Assembly: GCA_019237115.1 (NCBI GenBank) | Contig: JAFAHS010000237.1 | Coordinates: 1 to 46,970, forward strand | Source of the DNA: Deltaproteobacteria bacterium | GTDB lineage: Bacteria > Desulfobacterota > Binatia > Binatales > Binataceae | DNA: 46,970 nucleotides | Direction of reading: 5' to 3' | Shown here: positions 17,187 through 25,844 of the stretch, one piece after another | How positions within the stretch are numbered: the stretch's first letter is position 1 | Layout of the letters: each line of letters begins with the position of its first letter | Made by a program: the position numbers and the translations under genes | Notes under the pieces: generated by a model | Seen by the model: only the letters and a program-made list of their open reading frames with translations | Told to the model about the DNA's origin: nothing | The model's database searches: none

Positions 17187-18455
17187 CTATGCAGCGAGGG
17201 AGCTTTGAATCGCCTTCGCCAGCGCCAGGTTGTCGCTGTGGCCGGTTCTCGATGCGGTTACGTGCCCGAGCACTGGGCGACAGAGCAGATACAGGTCTCC
17301 GATCAGATCGAGAACCTTGTGTCGTGCGAACTCATCGGGGAACCGCAAGGTGGTGTTCACGACCTTTTGATCGTCAACCAAAATGGCATTGTCGATGCGT
17401 CCACCGCTGGCGAGGCCCATCTCGGTCATCTTGCGGAATTCCTCCACGAACCCGAAGGTGCGGGCCGGCGCGATCTCCTCGATATAGCTTTCGGGCGAGG
17501 TCAACTCGAAGTGCACGTGTTGGCGTCCGATGGGATGGGGATACTCCAGCGTGTAGTCGATGATCAGGTGGTCGGCCGGTTCAATCCGTATGAATTCGCG
17601 GTCACCGGGCTTGCCGACAATTTTCTTCCTGATGCGAACGGGCTCCACCGGCACGCCCTGATCGTTCGTGCCCGCCTCACGGATCTGTTTGCACAGCTCC
17701 AGCGCGGAGCCGTCGAGCGCCGGGATCTCATCCTCGGTTTTGACCAGCAGGTTGGTGATGCCGAACGCGTGCAGTGCGGACATGAGATGCTCGACGGTAC
17801 GAATCGAGCGCCCGCCCGAAGTCAGCGTGGTGTTGTAGGCGGTATCGGTTACATTCTCAAGCCGCACCGCGACCGGGGTGTCGTCGGCCAGTGACGAAAA
17901 CACAATCCCGAACCCCGCGGGCGCGGGATGCAAGATGACCCCGGTCTTGAGACCGGTATGGAGCCCCTGCCCTCCCAGCACGATCGATCGCGCGATGGTC
18001 CGCTGCGCAAACGCGCCGCGAGCGACCTTCTTGCCGACGAGTTCCCGCGCTTCGCTCGAGATCGGGGGGACGACTGTCGGACCCGCGCTGCCACCATCCA
18101 GCGCCCGGGCAATTGAGGCGAGCAGCCCGCTCACCGAAAAAGGTTTCTGGATGAAATCGGCCGCACCCAGTCTGGTGGCGGCGACCGCGCTCTGAATGTT
18201 GGCGTGCCCGGAAATCATGATTACCGGCACCGCCGGCCGCTCAGACTTGATTCTCCGCAAGAGCTCGATACCGTCCACCTCCGGCATCCACACATCGAGC
18301 AGCACCAGCGCCGGTGCCTCGCGCTGGATCAGGTCCATCACCCCCGGCGCATCGCCGGTATCCACCACCCGGAATCCTTCGTCGCTTAAAATCCCACGCA
18401 GCGACGAGCGGATGCGCTCCTCATCATCCACCACCAGTACGGTTTCGTTCACCAT
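17187..18455 (-). CDS. lpxC: Response-regulator receiver domain fused to LpxC deacetylase
   Basis: 422 aa in one continuous frame. Residues 1-120 are a CheY-like receiver with acidic pair D10/D11, phospho-acceptor D54 (LLDVWMP), switch S82 and K104-P. MISGHANIQSAV and DFIQKPF make it closest to NtrX receivers. After a linker (about 121-150), residues 151-422 form complete LpxC: GQGLHTG, E222-H223 in TVEHLMSAL, ARTFGF, zinc ligands H379 and D383 in RHKVLDLIGDL, K380 and H406 in TGHSDN. LpxC removes acetate from UDP-3-O-acyl-GlcNAc, the committed lipid A step. Standard LpxC has no receiver. ATG after AGAGAGG. The histidine kinase gene ends 38 bp upstream, so phosphorylation of D54 controlling deacetylation is the natural inference. 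Confidence 0.95.
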   Translation of the reverse strand: MVNETVLVVDDEERIRSSLRGILSDEGFRVVDTGDAPGVMDLIQREAPALVLLDVWMPEVDGIELLRRIKSERPAVPVIMISGHANIQSAVAATRLGAADFIQKPFSVSGLLASIARALDGGSAGPTVVPPISSEARELVGKKVARGAFAQRTIARSIVLGGQGLHTGLKTGVILHPAPAGFGIVFSSLADDTPVAVRLENVTDTAYNTTLTSGGRSIRTVEHLMSALHAFGITNLLVKTEDEIPALDGSALELCKQIREAGTNDQGVPVEPVRIRKKIVGKPGDREFIRIEPADHLIIDYTLEYPHPIGRQHVHFELTSPESYIEEIAPARTFGFVEEFRKMTEMGLASGGRIDNAILVDDQKVVNTTLRFPDEFARHKVLDLIGDLYLLCRPVLGHVTASRTGHSDNLALAKAIQSSLAA

Positions 18456-18493
18456 GCCTCTCTCTTTCGGGGTTTCCGCGGCGAGAATCAGCG

Positions 18494-20722
18494 TCAGCCT
18501 GCGGCCTTCGCGAATTGCAGGTTTCTTATCGGAAACTCCAGTATGAATCTACTTCCGCGCGGTTTGTTGTCGGTCACGCGCACGAATCCATGATGGTCGG
18601 TTACGATCGCCGACACGATCGCCAATCCTAATCCGGTCCCGCCCTTTTTGCTGGAGAAATATGGCTCAAAAATACGGGTGCGCAGCCGCGGATCGATGCC
18701 GGGACCGTTGTCGCACACCTCGAGCGTCGCCAGTCCCTTGTCGGCGCGCACCGCGGTGCGGACCTCGACCTGAGGTTTGTCGCCGTTGTGATTGTATGTC
18801 GTGGTGGCGCTGACCGCGTTGTCGAGCAGGTTCACCAGCGCGCGTTTCATCGCTTCCCGATCGATCATGAGCTGGGGTAAATCGGGCGCGAGGCCTAGCC
18901 CGAACTCCACCCCGGGATGAGCGGCACGAAAACCCGCGACCGTATCGTTGGCGAGCTGGTTCAGGTCGCCCGGCGCGGGGGTCAGGTGCGGCATGCGCGC
19001 GAACGCGGAAAATTCGTTAACCAGGCGCTTGAGCGCCTCGACCTCGCCGATAATGGTGCGAGTGCATTCCTCGACCAGCGGAGAGCTGCTGCCGCTCTTG
19101 TCGACCAGCTGCCTGCGCATGCGCTCCGCCGACAATTGAATCGGCGTGAGCGGATTCTTGATTTCATGCGCGATGCGCCGCGCGACTTCGCGCCACGCTT
19201 CCATCCGCTCGACCTTGGCGATCTGGCTCACGTCCTCGAAAAACAGCACCGAGCCCAGCGGCTCCCCGGATTCATCGCTAAGCGGGCTGGTAGTCATCAT
19301 CAACTCGGCCTCTCCCCCGCCCACCTCGGTCTTGATGGTAGCGCGCGACTCCGCGGGACGGGTGGCGGCGGCCAGAGTGTCGTCGAGGGTATGTACGAGC
19401 GACGCTTGAAAGACGTTTCGATAGTGACGGCCGATAACCTTGCCCGCCTCGAGACCCAGCAGCCGCTCGGCGCACGGATTGATTGTGGTTATGATCCCTT
19501 CCGGATCGAGTCCCACCACGCCGCCCGAGACGTTTCCGAGCAGAGTCTCGGTGTAGCGCCGCCGATGCTCGAGTTCCGCCGCGGAAGCCCGCAGGTCGGC
19601 GGTCATCTGGTTGAACGATCCGATGAGCCGCCCGATCTCGTCGTCGCCGTGCTGGGGAATTGAATAGTTCAGGTTTCCGCCGGCGATCGCCTGAGTACCT
19701 TGCAACAGGCGCTTGATCGGAACCGTGATGCCCCGCGCAAGATACAATCCAAACCAGCTCGCGAGCAGCACCACCACCAGCCCGATCAGAACCAGCGTGA
19801 TGATGTAGCTGTTGAGGATGGGCTGATGGAGAATGCGCAACTGCGAATAGTCTTCGGCGGATTTGGAAATCCCCGCGGCGCGGGCGACGACACTGCGCGG
19901 AAGATAGTAGTCGACCACCACCGCTCCGATGACGTTGTCGGACTCCGCCGAGGCGTAAATTGGCGCACTGCCGCGGATGACATCGGAGTTACCGAGACGG
20001 TCGGTCCGGGTCATCACCTGCCCCTTGAGGGTGTCATGCAACATCGGTGCATCCGGCGCAACGCCGATCCCGGTCGGCGTGCGCGGGCTGAGCGCGATGA
20101 GCAGCAGTTTGCGATCCGCGGAGAATACCTCGATGGTGCCGAGGTTGTATTCCTGCTGACGCTTTTCCGCGAAATCTTTAAGGTTGCCGCGCTGCTCCGG
20201 AGCCAGCAGATGCCGCGAGGAAATCTGCTCGGCTAACCCGCGCGCGAAATGCGATGCGTTGTTGGCGGAGTTGAGGTAGTAGGTCTTCGCGATTTCGAGC
20301 GAATCGTCGAGCACATGCTGGTACTCGGGTTTAAACCAGCCCGCGATGTCCGCATCGAGAAAGACGCCCGAAACGTAAAGCAGAAAGGCGCTGGGCACCA
20401 GCGCGACCGCGATAAACCCCGCCACCAGGCGCACCTGGAACCGCGAACCGATTAGGCCCCGGCGGCGTTCGAAAATAACCTTGACCAGATTGCGGCCAAC
20501 CAGGAACAGCAGCAGGCCAAGCAGCAGAAAGCTGAGATTGAATAGCGAAATGACCGCGAGGTTCGAAACCAGCGACGTGTGCTGCGAGAGCGGCGGCAGC
20601 TGCGTCTGCGCCAGCACGAATGCCACCAGGACCGCCGCCGCTACCCCCACCGCGATCAACTCGCGCCGCCGCCGCTTGGTCTCGGCGCGTCGGTACGCAA
20701 GATCGGCTGTACGGGTAGGCAT
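18494..20722 (-). CDS. NtrY-like transmembrane sensor histidine kinase
   Basis: 742 aa. Three N-terminal hydrophobic helices (about 22-43, 55-80, 96-121) precede an extracytoplasmic sensor region to about residue 300. A fourth helix (ITLVLIGLVVVLLASWFGLYLA) leads into HAMP, then a PAS domain (GGVVGLDPEGIITTINPCAERLLGL). The HisKA box is RIAHEIKNPLTPIQLSAERM with H519 as phospho-acceptor. The ATPase domain has NLLDNAVSA, DNGPGI and GGTGLGLAIV. This is the NtrY architecture. NtrY normally partners the sigma-54 activator NtrX; here the next gene is REC-LpxC instead. The ATG lies 2 bp after the DUF2905 stop. Confidence 0.93.
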   Translation of the reverse strand: MPTRTADLAYRRAETKRRRRELIAVGVAAAVLVAFVLAQTQLPPLSQHTSLVSNLAVISLFNLSFLLLGLLLFLVGRNLVKVIFERRRGLIGSRFQVRLVAGFIAVALVPSAFLLYVSGVFLDADIAGWFKPEYQHVLDDSLEIAKTYYLNSANNASHFARGLAEQISSRHLLAPEQRGNLKDFAEKRQQEYNLGTIEVFSADRKLLLIALSPRTPTGIGVAPDAPMLHDTLKGQVMTRTDRLGNSDVIRGSAPIYASAESDNVIGAVVVDYYLPRSVVARAAGISKSAEDYSQLRILHQPILNSYIITLVLIGLVVVLLASWFGLYLARGITVPIKRLLQGTQAIAGGNLNYSIPQHGDDEIGRLIGSFNQMTADLRASAAELEHRRRYTETLLGNVSGGVVGLDPEGIITTINPCAERLLGLEAGKVIGRHYRNVFQASLVHTLDDTLAAATRPAESRATIKTEVGGGEAELMMTTSPLSDESGEPLGSVLFFEDVSQIAKVERMEAWREVARRIAHEIKNPLTPIQLSAERMRRQLVDKSGSSSPLVEECTRTIIGEVEALKRLVNEFSAFARMPHLTPAPGDLNQLANDTVAGFRAAHPGVEFGLGLAPDLPQLMIDREAMKRALVNLLDNAVSATTTYNHNGDKPQVEVRTAVRADKGLATLEVCDNGPGIDPRLRTRIFEPYFSSKKGGTGLGLAIVSAIVTDHHGFVRVTDNKPRGSRFILEFPIRNLQFAKAAG

Positions 20723-20724
20723 CG

Positions 20725-20937
20725 TCAGCGCCTCATCAGGCTTAAGATTGCCGACACGACCAGGCTCAGAATGATGCAGGTAGCCAACGGAAAGTAGAAG
20801 CTCGCATTACCCCGTCGAATATGGATATCGCCCGGAAGCTTGCCGAGATATGGGACCCGTCCCAACGCCCACAACAACGCACCCGCTGCCAAGAGCACAA
20901 GACCCAGAACAACCAATCCCTTTCCAAGCGGTGCCAT
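20725..20937 (-). CDS. DUF2905 small membrane protein
   Basis: 70 aa, two transmembrane helices (about 5-27 and 48-68) around the signature GRVPYLGKLPGDIHI. Function unknown; DUF2905 proteins are widespread small inner-membrane proteins. It appears to be the first gene of the run, with the kinase start 2 bp after its stop. Confidence 0.85.
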   Translation of the reverse strand: MAPLGKGLVVLGLVLLAAGALLWALGRVPYLGKLPGDIHIRRGNASFYFPLATCIILSLVVSAILSLMRR

Positions 20938-20956
20938 AGGAAAAACCGCCGATCCG

Positions 20957-20962
20957 ATTGTA
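20957..20962 (-). promoter_or_regulatory. Candidate -10 element for the DUF2905-kinase-REC-LpxC run
   Basis: TACAAT on the minus strand (five of six consensus bases), 19 nt before the DUF2905 ATG. No good -35 hexamer at 16-18 bp spacing was found, so this is weak. Confidence 0.25.
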
Positions 20963-21104
20963 TAAGACGGCGCCCTTCAGCGACACGCCTGAAACCCGGA
21001 GGCTGGGCGCAGCAGCCACGGCGTGGCGACCAGCGGGAGTTCCACCTTGGTTTGCGCCAGGCCGGGAGCTGGTCGGGAGGCCGATCGACTTGCTCGGTGG
21101 GCGG

Positions 21105-21866
21105 CTAGCGCGCGAGGTAGCCGCCGTCTACCAGCAGCGGGCAGCCGGTCACGAATGAGGACTCGTCCGAGGCCAGAAACAGGATCGCGTTGGCTATCTC
21201 CTCGGGGCGAGCGTTGCGTCCGATGGGTTCCGACGCGACCGCCGCACGCCAGAACTGCGCGGTCGCTTCCGGGGTCGCGCGCTTGACGATGTTGGTTTCG
21301 ACGTTTCCCGGACATACGCAATTGACCCTGATCCCGTCCGCTGCATAGCGACTCGCCAGTGAGGTGGTGAGTTGCAGAGCACCGGCCTTGGTAATGTTGT
21401 AGGCAAACGTACTGGCGCCGTCCATTTCCTGCCCGATGAATGAGGAGATCGACGCCAGGTTCACGATCGCCCCGCGTTTGCGGGCCAGCATGTGCGGGAT
21501 CACGTGCTTGCAGCACAGGAACATGCTCTTCAGGTTGATGTCCATGAGGCGGTCCCACTGCGCGACGGTCATCTCGGTGATGTCCTTGAGAAAGTGGATC
21601 CCGGCGTTGTTGACGAGAATGTCGATTTGCCCGAAGGACGATACCGCCTCCGCGGCCAGCGCAATCGAGGTCTGCTCGCGAGAGACATCGCCGACTACGC
21701 CCCTGCAGCTGGCGGCACCAAGAGCGGATGTCACCCGCTCGAGCCCCAGTGCGTCGATGTCGTTAAGAACCAGCCGCGCACCTTCACGCGCAAACAGCGT
21801 AGCGGTGGCGTGTCCGATACCGCTGGCGGCACCGGTCACGACCGCGACTTTGTCCTGCAACCGCAC
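21105..21866 (-). CDS. Short-chain dehydrogenase/reductase
   Basis: 253 aa from a GTG at 21866. Classical SDR motifs: cofactor loop TGAASGIG, acidic residue LNDID favouring NAD(H), NNAG, catalytic Ser in NLASISS and YNITK. The ending LLVDGGYLAR is the normal family C-terminus. Substrate unknown. The start is chosen by family length and because it falls 11 bp after the stop of the EF-G-like gene; the frame extends into that gene upstream without SDR homology. Confidence 0.88.
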   Translation of the reverse strand: MRLQDKVAVVTGAASGIGHATATLFAREGARLVLNDIDALGLERVTSALGAASCRGVVGDVSREQTSIALAAEAVSSFGQIDILVNNAGIHFLKDITEMTVAQWDRLMDINLKSMFLCCKHVIPHMLARKRGAIVNLASISSFIGQEMDGASTFAYNITKAGALQLTTSLASRYAADGIRVNCVCPGNVETNIVKRATPEATAQFWRAAVASEPIGRNARPEEIANAILFLASDESSFVTGCPLLVDGGYLAR

Positions 21867-21877
21867 GGCAGCGTTAC

Positions 21878-23977
21878 CTAGTGAACCTGTTGCTTGCTTG
21901 CCTCCCGGGCGGCAGCCGACTCCTTGATGATCTTCTCCGCAACCGGAGGTGGCGCCTCTTCGTAGTGCGAGAAATGCTGCTCGAAGGAACCGCGACCCGA
22001 GGTAATCGAGCGCAGGTCGGGCGCGTATTTGAGCACCTCGGACATCGGCACCATCGCTTTGATGATCTGACCGTGGCCCTTGGTGTCCATCCCCAGGACC
22101 TTGCCGCGTCGCGAATTCAGGTCGCCGATCACGTCGCCCATGCACTCGTCCGGGCACGAGACTTCCAGCGCCACTATCGGCTCCAGGATGATCGGCTTGG
22201 CTTTTTCAAGCGCAGCCTTGAAGCCCATCGATGCGGCGATCTGAAAAGCCATGTCGGACGAATCGACCTCGTGATAGCTGCCGTCAAAGACGGTTACTTT
22301 GACATCGAGCAGTGGATAGCCGGCGAGGAATCCCTCTATCAGTGTGTTGCGGACGCCCTTTTCCACCGACGGGATGAACTGGCGAGGGATGGCGCCGCCA
22401 ACAATCTTGTCCTCAAACTCGAACCCCTTTCCGCGCGCGAGCGGTTCGATTTTGAGCCAGCAGTCGCCATACTGACCGCGACCTCCCGATTGACGCTTGT
22501 ACTTTCCCTGCGCCTCGGCGCGGCCCTTGATGGTTTCCTTGTAGGGAACCTTGGGCGATTGAAGTTCAACTTCTACATTAAATTTACGCTTGAGCTTTTC
22601 GACCGTGACCTCAATGTGCATCTGGCCGGTCCCCGACAGAATGATCTCATGGGTCTGCGGGTCGCGATGCATCTCCAGCGCGGTGTCCTCCTCGACCAGC
22701 TTGTGCAGCGCAGCCGATGCTTTCTCTTCGTCCCCCTTCGATTTGGGCCGAATGGCGAAGGAAATCACCGGCGCGGGATGGACCGGCGGGTCAAACAGGA
22801 CCGGCGCTTTCTCATCGCACAGGGTGTCGCCGGTGGTGGTGTCCTTCAGCTTCGCCACCGCGACGATCTCGCCGGGCAGGGCGGCGGTCAGCGGAGACTG
22901 CTTTTTACCTTCCAGCCGCAGAAGTTGACCGAAGCGCTCCTTTGACTCGCGGCTCGCATTGAAGACCGTGGCATCGCTCTGTGCGCGTCCCGACACCACC
23001 CGAAAGATCGAAAGCTTGCCCGCAAAGGGATCGATCACGGTCTTGAATACCAGCGCGGAAAAGGGCGCGCTCGGATCCGCCGCACGCTCCTGCTGCTCGC
23101 CGTTGGTAGGATGCTGCGCCTTTTGGCCCGGGCGCTCATTGGGCGACGGCAGCAGCGCGGTGATCGCATCCAACAGAGGTCCGACACCGACATTCTTGGT
23201 GCCGGAGCCGCAAAACACCGGGGTCAGCTTGCCCGCCGCGACCGCGGCATGAAGCGCGGTCCGTAGTTTCTCCTCAGGGAGAGTGCCCTTGTCCAGATAT
23301 TCTTCGAGAAGCTCGTCGTCGGTCTCCGCAACCGACTCCAACAGCGTGTTGCGCGCCTTCTCGGCGGATTCCTTGAGGTTCGGGGGAATCTCCTCCTCGC
23401 GGAATTTGCCGGTGTTATCCGCGTATATCAGGGCCTTCATCGCAAGCACGTCGACGACCCCGCTAAGTTGGGCCTCTTCGCCGATTGGCAGCGTGAGCAC
23501 CACGGGCTTGGCCTCGAGGGTGGTTTCCAGATCTTTCAAGGCTGCAGCAAAGCTGGTGTGCTCGCGATCCAGTCGCGAGACAAACGCTATGCGGGGCAGC
23601 GCCGCTTCGCTCAGCGTGCTCCAGATCTTTTCGGACTCCACCTTCATGTCGGCGCCGGGCGACACCAGCAAAACCGCACCGTCCACCGCCTTTAGGGTAT
23701 TGAACGTCTCGGGCAGGAAGGCGTTGTATCCCGGCGTATTGGCCAGGATTACCTCGGTGCGCTTCCAGTTGAGGTGATGGAATGAGGAACTGATGGTTAC
23801 CTTTCGCTGCAGTTCCTCGGGCTCGAAATCCATGACCGCGCTGCCATCGTCGGGACGTCCCAGGCGGGTAGTTGCTCCCGCCGTGAACAGCATCGCTTCG
23901 GCCAGCTGGCTTTTCCCGGCGCCGCCCTGCCCGACCAGCGCGATTGTTCGCAGGCGTCCGATTTCCTCAACAGCCAT
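21878..23977 (-). CDS. EF-G-like translational GTPase (FusA2 type) with altered G motifs
   Basis: 699 aa with the five-domain EF-G layout; domain IV contains QSGGRGQYGDCWLKIEP and domain V ends near FSHYEE. The P-loop is GQGGAGKS (16-23) rather than GHVDAGKT. The G3 motif is N80-T-P-G-Y84, so both the Mg-contacting Asp and the catalytic His of DTPGH are replaced. G4 is SRLD (134-137) instead of NKxD. Divergent EF-G paralogs (EF-G2/FusA2) with Tyr at the His position are known; loss of the Asp as well is odd. Likely weak or atypical GTPase, perhaps ribosome-associated but not the main translocase. Confidence 0.88.
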   Translation of the reverse strand: MAVEEIGRLRTIALVGQGGAGKSQLAEAMLFTAGATTRLGRPDDGSAVMDFEPEELQRKVTISSSFHHLNWKRTEVILANTPGYNAFLPETFNTLKAVDGAVLLVSPGADMKVESEKIWSTLSEAALPRIAFVSRLDREHTSFAAALKDLETTLEAKPVVLTLPIGEEAQLSGVVDVLAMKALIYADNTGKFREEEIPPNLKESAEKARNTLLESVAETDDELLEEYLDKGTLPEEKLRTALHAAVAAGKLTPVFCGSGTKNVGVGPLLDAITALLPSPNERPGQKAQHPTNGEQQERAADPSAPFSALVFKTVIDPFAGKLSIFRVVSGRAQSDATVFNASRESKERFGQLLRLEGKKQSPLTAALPGEIVAVAKLKDTTTGDTLCDEKAPVLFDPPVHPAPVISFAIRPKSKGDEEKASAALHKLVEEDTALEMHRDPQTHEIILSGTGQMHIEVTVEKLKRKFNVEVELQSPKVPYKETIKGRAEAQGKYKRQSGGRGQYGDCWLKIEPLARGKGFEFEDKIVGGAIPRQFIPSVEKGVRNTLIEGFLAGYPLLDVKVTVFDGSYHEVDSSDMAFQIAASMGFKAALEKAKPIILEPIVALEVSCPDECMGDVIGDLNSRRGKVLGMDTKGHGQIIKAMVPMSEVLKYAPDLRSITSGRGSFEQHFSHYEEAPPPVAEKIIKESAAAREASKQQVH

Positions 23978-24086
23978 AGGAAGCTACCTCTCTCAAAAAG
24001 AAATTCGCGTCCGAAACCGTCGTCGCAGCTCACAGCCGCGACCAGCTTGCGGACCTCGCTCGTCTCATATCGTTCATCCGGCCGAA

Positions 24087-24887
24087 TCAGTCGTACGCGC
24101 CCTCGAGACTAACGTCGCCCGCTAAAATTCTGCGCACGACGTTTCCCACATCGAGGAGCAGCGCACCCTCCGCATCGATCCCGCGCACCACGCCGGTCTC
24201 GCGCCGAGCGCCATCGACCACCGTCACCCGCTTCCCGGTCAAAGCTGAAAAGCGCTCCCACTGGGGGCGGACGACAGCGAAGCCGCGCGTCACGATTTCC
24301 ATATAGCGATAGTCGAGCAGGGTGAAAAGCGAATTCGCGATCGCGATTCGGTCACAGGGACGGCCCACCGCAATGCGAAGCGAGGTTGCCTTATCGCGCA
24401 GCTCCGGCGGAATGTCGCCTTCGTCGAGATTCAGGTTGAGCCCGATTCCCAACAGCACACAGTCGAGTTCCTGGCCGGAGTTCGTGAGTGCCTCCGCGAT
24501 GATGCCACCGCATTTGCGTCCCTTGAGCCACACGTCGTTGGGCCATTTGAGCGTCACCAGCCCGGGGGCCTCGCGCTCCAGCGCCTGCGCCGCCGCCACT
24601 CCGGCCATCAGGCTGAGCCGGGGAACCTCGGCAAGCGCAATCGGCGGACGCAGGATGGTCGTAGCGTAGAGATTCACCCCCGCTGGCGAATGCCACGACC
24701 TGCCCAACCTGCCCCGCCCCGCGGTCTGCCGCTCGGCAATGACCACCGTGCCCTGCGCGGCGCCCTCGGCCGCGAGCGCACGAGCGGTTTGCTGAGTGGA
24801 ATCGAGCTCCTCGAAGTAATGGATTCGGCATCCAATCCGACCCGGCTTTCCGTTTTCGAGCGACTGATATGGGTTGGCGGAGCTCAT
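24087..24887 (-). CDS. birA: Biotin-[acetyl-CoA-carboxylase] ligase, monofunctional
   Basis: 266 aa. Catalytic motif GRGRLGRSWHSPAGVNLY, then LKWPNDVWLKGRKCGGI with the ATP/biotin-contacting Lys. The C-terminal SH3-like domain is present (GVVRGIDAEGALLLDVG). There is no N-terminal helix-turn-helix, so it is a class I ligase without repressor function. It attaches biotin to carboxylase carrier protein. ATG at 24887 is preferred over the TTG at 24902. It lies 27 bp after nadC. Confidence 0.92.
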   Translation of the reverse strand: MSSANPYQSLENGKPGRIGCRIHYFEELDSTQQTARALAAEGAAQGTVVIAERQTAGRGRLGRSWHSPAGVNLYATTILRPPIALAEVPRLSLMAGVAAAQALEREAPGLVTLKWPNDVWLKGRKCGGIIAEALTNSGQELDCVLLGIGLNLNLDEGDIPPELRDKATSLRIAVGRPCDRIAIANSLFTLLDYRYMEIVTRGFAVVRPQWERFSALTGKRVTVVDGARRETGVVRGIDAEGALLLDVGNVVRRILAGDVSLEGAYD

Positions 24888-24914
24888 CGGAATCCGCGGC
24901 AAAAAGCCGTCCGG

Positions 24915-25763
24915 TCAGGCGGCTTCGATTCTCATGCTGAGATCCATGGCACGCGCCGAGTGGGTCAGCGCTCCCACCGAGATCAGATCGACCCCGGCCT
25001 CCGCGATTGACCTGACCGTCTCAAGCGTGACGTTGCCGGAGACTTCCAGCCTGATTCCGGGTCCCGCCGTGCTCCGCGCGCGGCGGATTTCATCGACCGT
25101 CATGTTGTCCAGCAGGATCGCATCGGCCTTTGCGCTGCGCGCCTCCTCCACCTGCTTAAGCGTCTCGCACTCGACCTCAACCAGCAGGGTGTGCGGCGCA
25201 AATCTGCGCGCGCTGTCGATCGCCCGTGTGATCGAACCGGCGGCTGCAATGTGGTTGTCCTTGATCAAGATTCCGCTGTCGAGTCCGAAGCGGTGATTGT
25301 GTCCGCCGCCGGCCCGTACCGCGTACTTCTCCAGCGCGCGCAGCCCCGGATGGGTCTTGCGGGTATCGATGATCCGCGCGGCGGTGCCTGCCACCGCCTC
25401 GACGAACTTGTTGGTCAGAGTCGCTACTCCGGAGAGCAGCTGAACGAAATTCAGCGCGACGCGCTCGCCGGTCAGCAAACCGGCGAGCTCGCCGGTGTAT
25501 TCTCCAACCACCACGCGGGATTTAACCCGCGCCCCTTCCTCGGCGAGCTTTATGACCTGGGGTTGCGACCCGGTCATCGCGAACACGCGCGCGAAGATGA
25601 AGCCGCCGGCGAAAACCATCTCGGGCTCCTTGACAATGATTCGTGCCTGTCCGCGTTTCCCGCGGGGAACCGTCGCCTGGGTGGTGAGATCCCCGTGGCC
25701 GACATCCTCGGTCAGGGCGCGTTCGATTGCGCTGTCGAGCTCAGTGAAGCTTACGAGTTCCAC
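24915..25763 (-). CDS. nadC: Nicotinate-nucleotide pyrophosphorylase (quinolinate phosphoribosyltransferase)
   Basis: 282 aa. Hallmarks: EDVGHGDLTT near the N-terminus, IIDTRKTHPGLRALEKYAVRAGGGHNHRFGL, IKDNHI and LEVSGNVTLETV. The enzyme makes nicotinate mononucleotide from quinolinate and PRPP in de novo NAD synthesis. The GTG at 25763 gives the normal family start. It sits between valS and birA on the same strand. nadA and nadB are not in the window. Confidence 0.94.
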   Translation of the reverse strand: MELVSFTELDSAIERALTEDVGHGDLTTQATVPRGKRGQARIIVKEPEMVFAGGFIFARVFAMTGSQPQVIKLAEEGARVKSRVVVGEYTGELAGLLTGERVALNFVQLLSGVATLTNKFVEAVAGTAARIIDTRKTHPGLRALEKYAVRAGGGHNHRFGLDSGILIKDNHIAAAGSITRAIDSARRFAPHTLLVEVECETLKQVEEARSAKADAILLDNMTVDEIRRARSTAGPGIRLEVSGNVTLETVRSIAEAGVDLISVGALTHSARAMDLSMRIEAA

Positions 25764-25844
25764 GAGATACCGGTCTGATCGATGCGACCCGCTCAACTCT
25801 CCCGAGCGCCGCCACAATCAACGCCGGTGACGCGCTCGCGCAGT

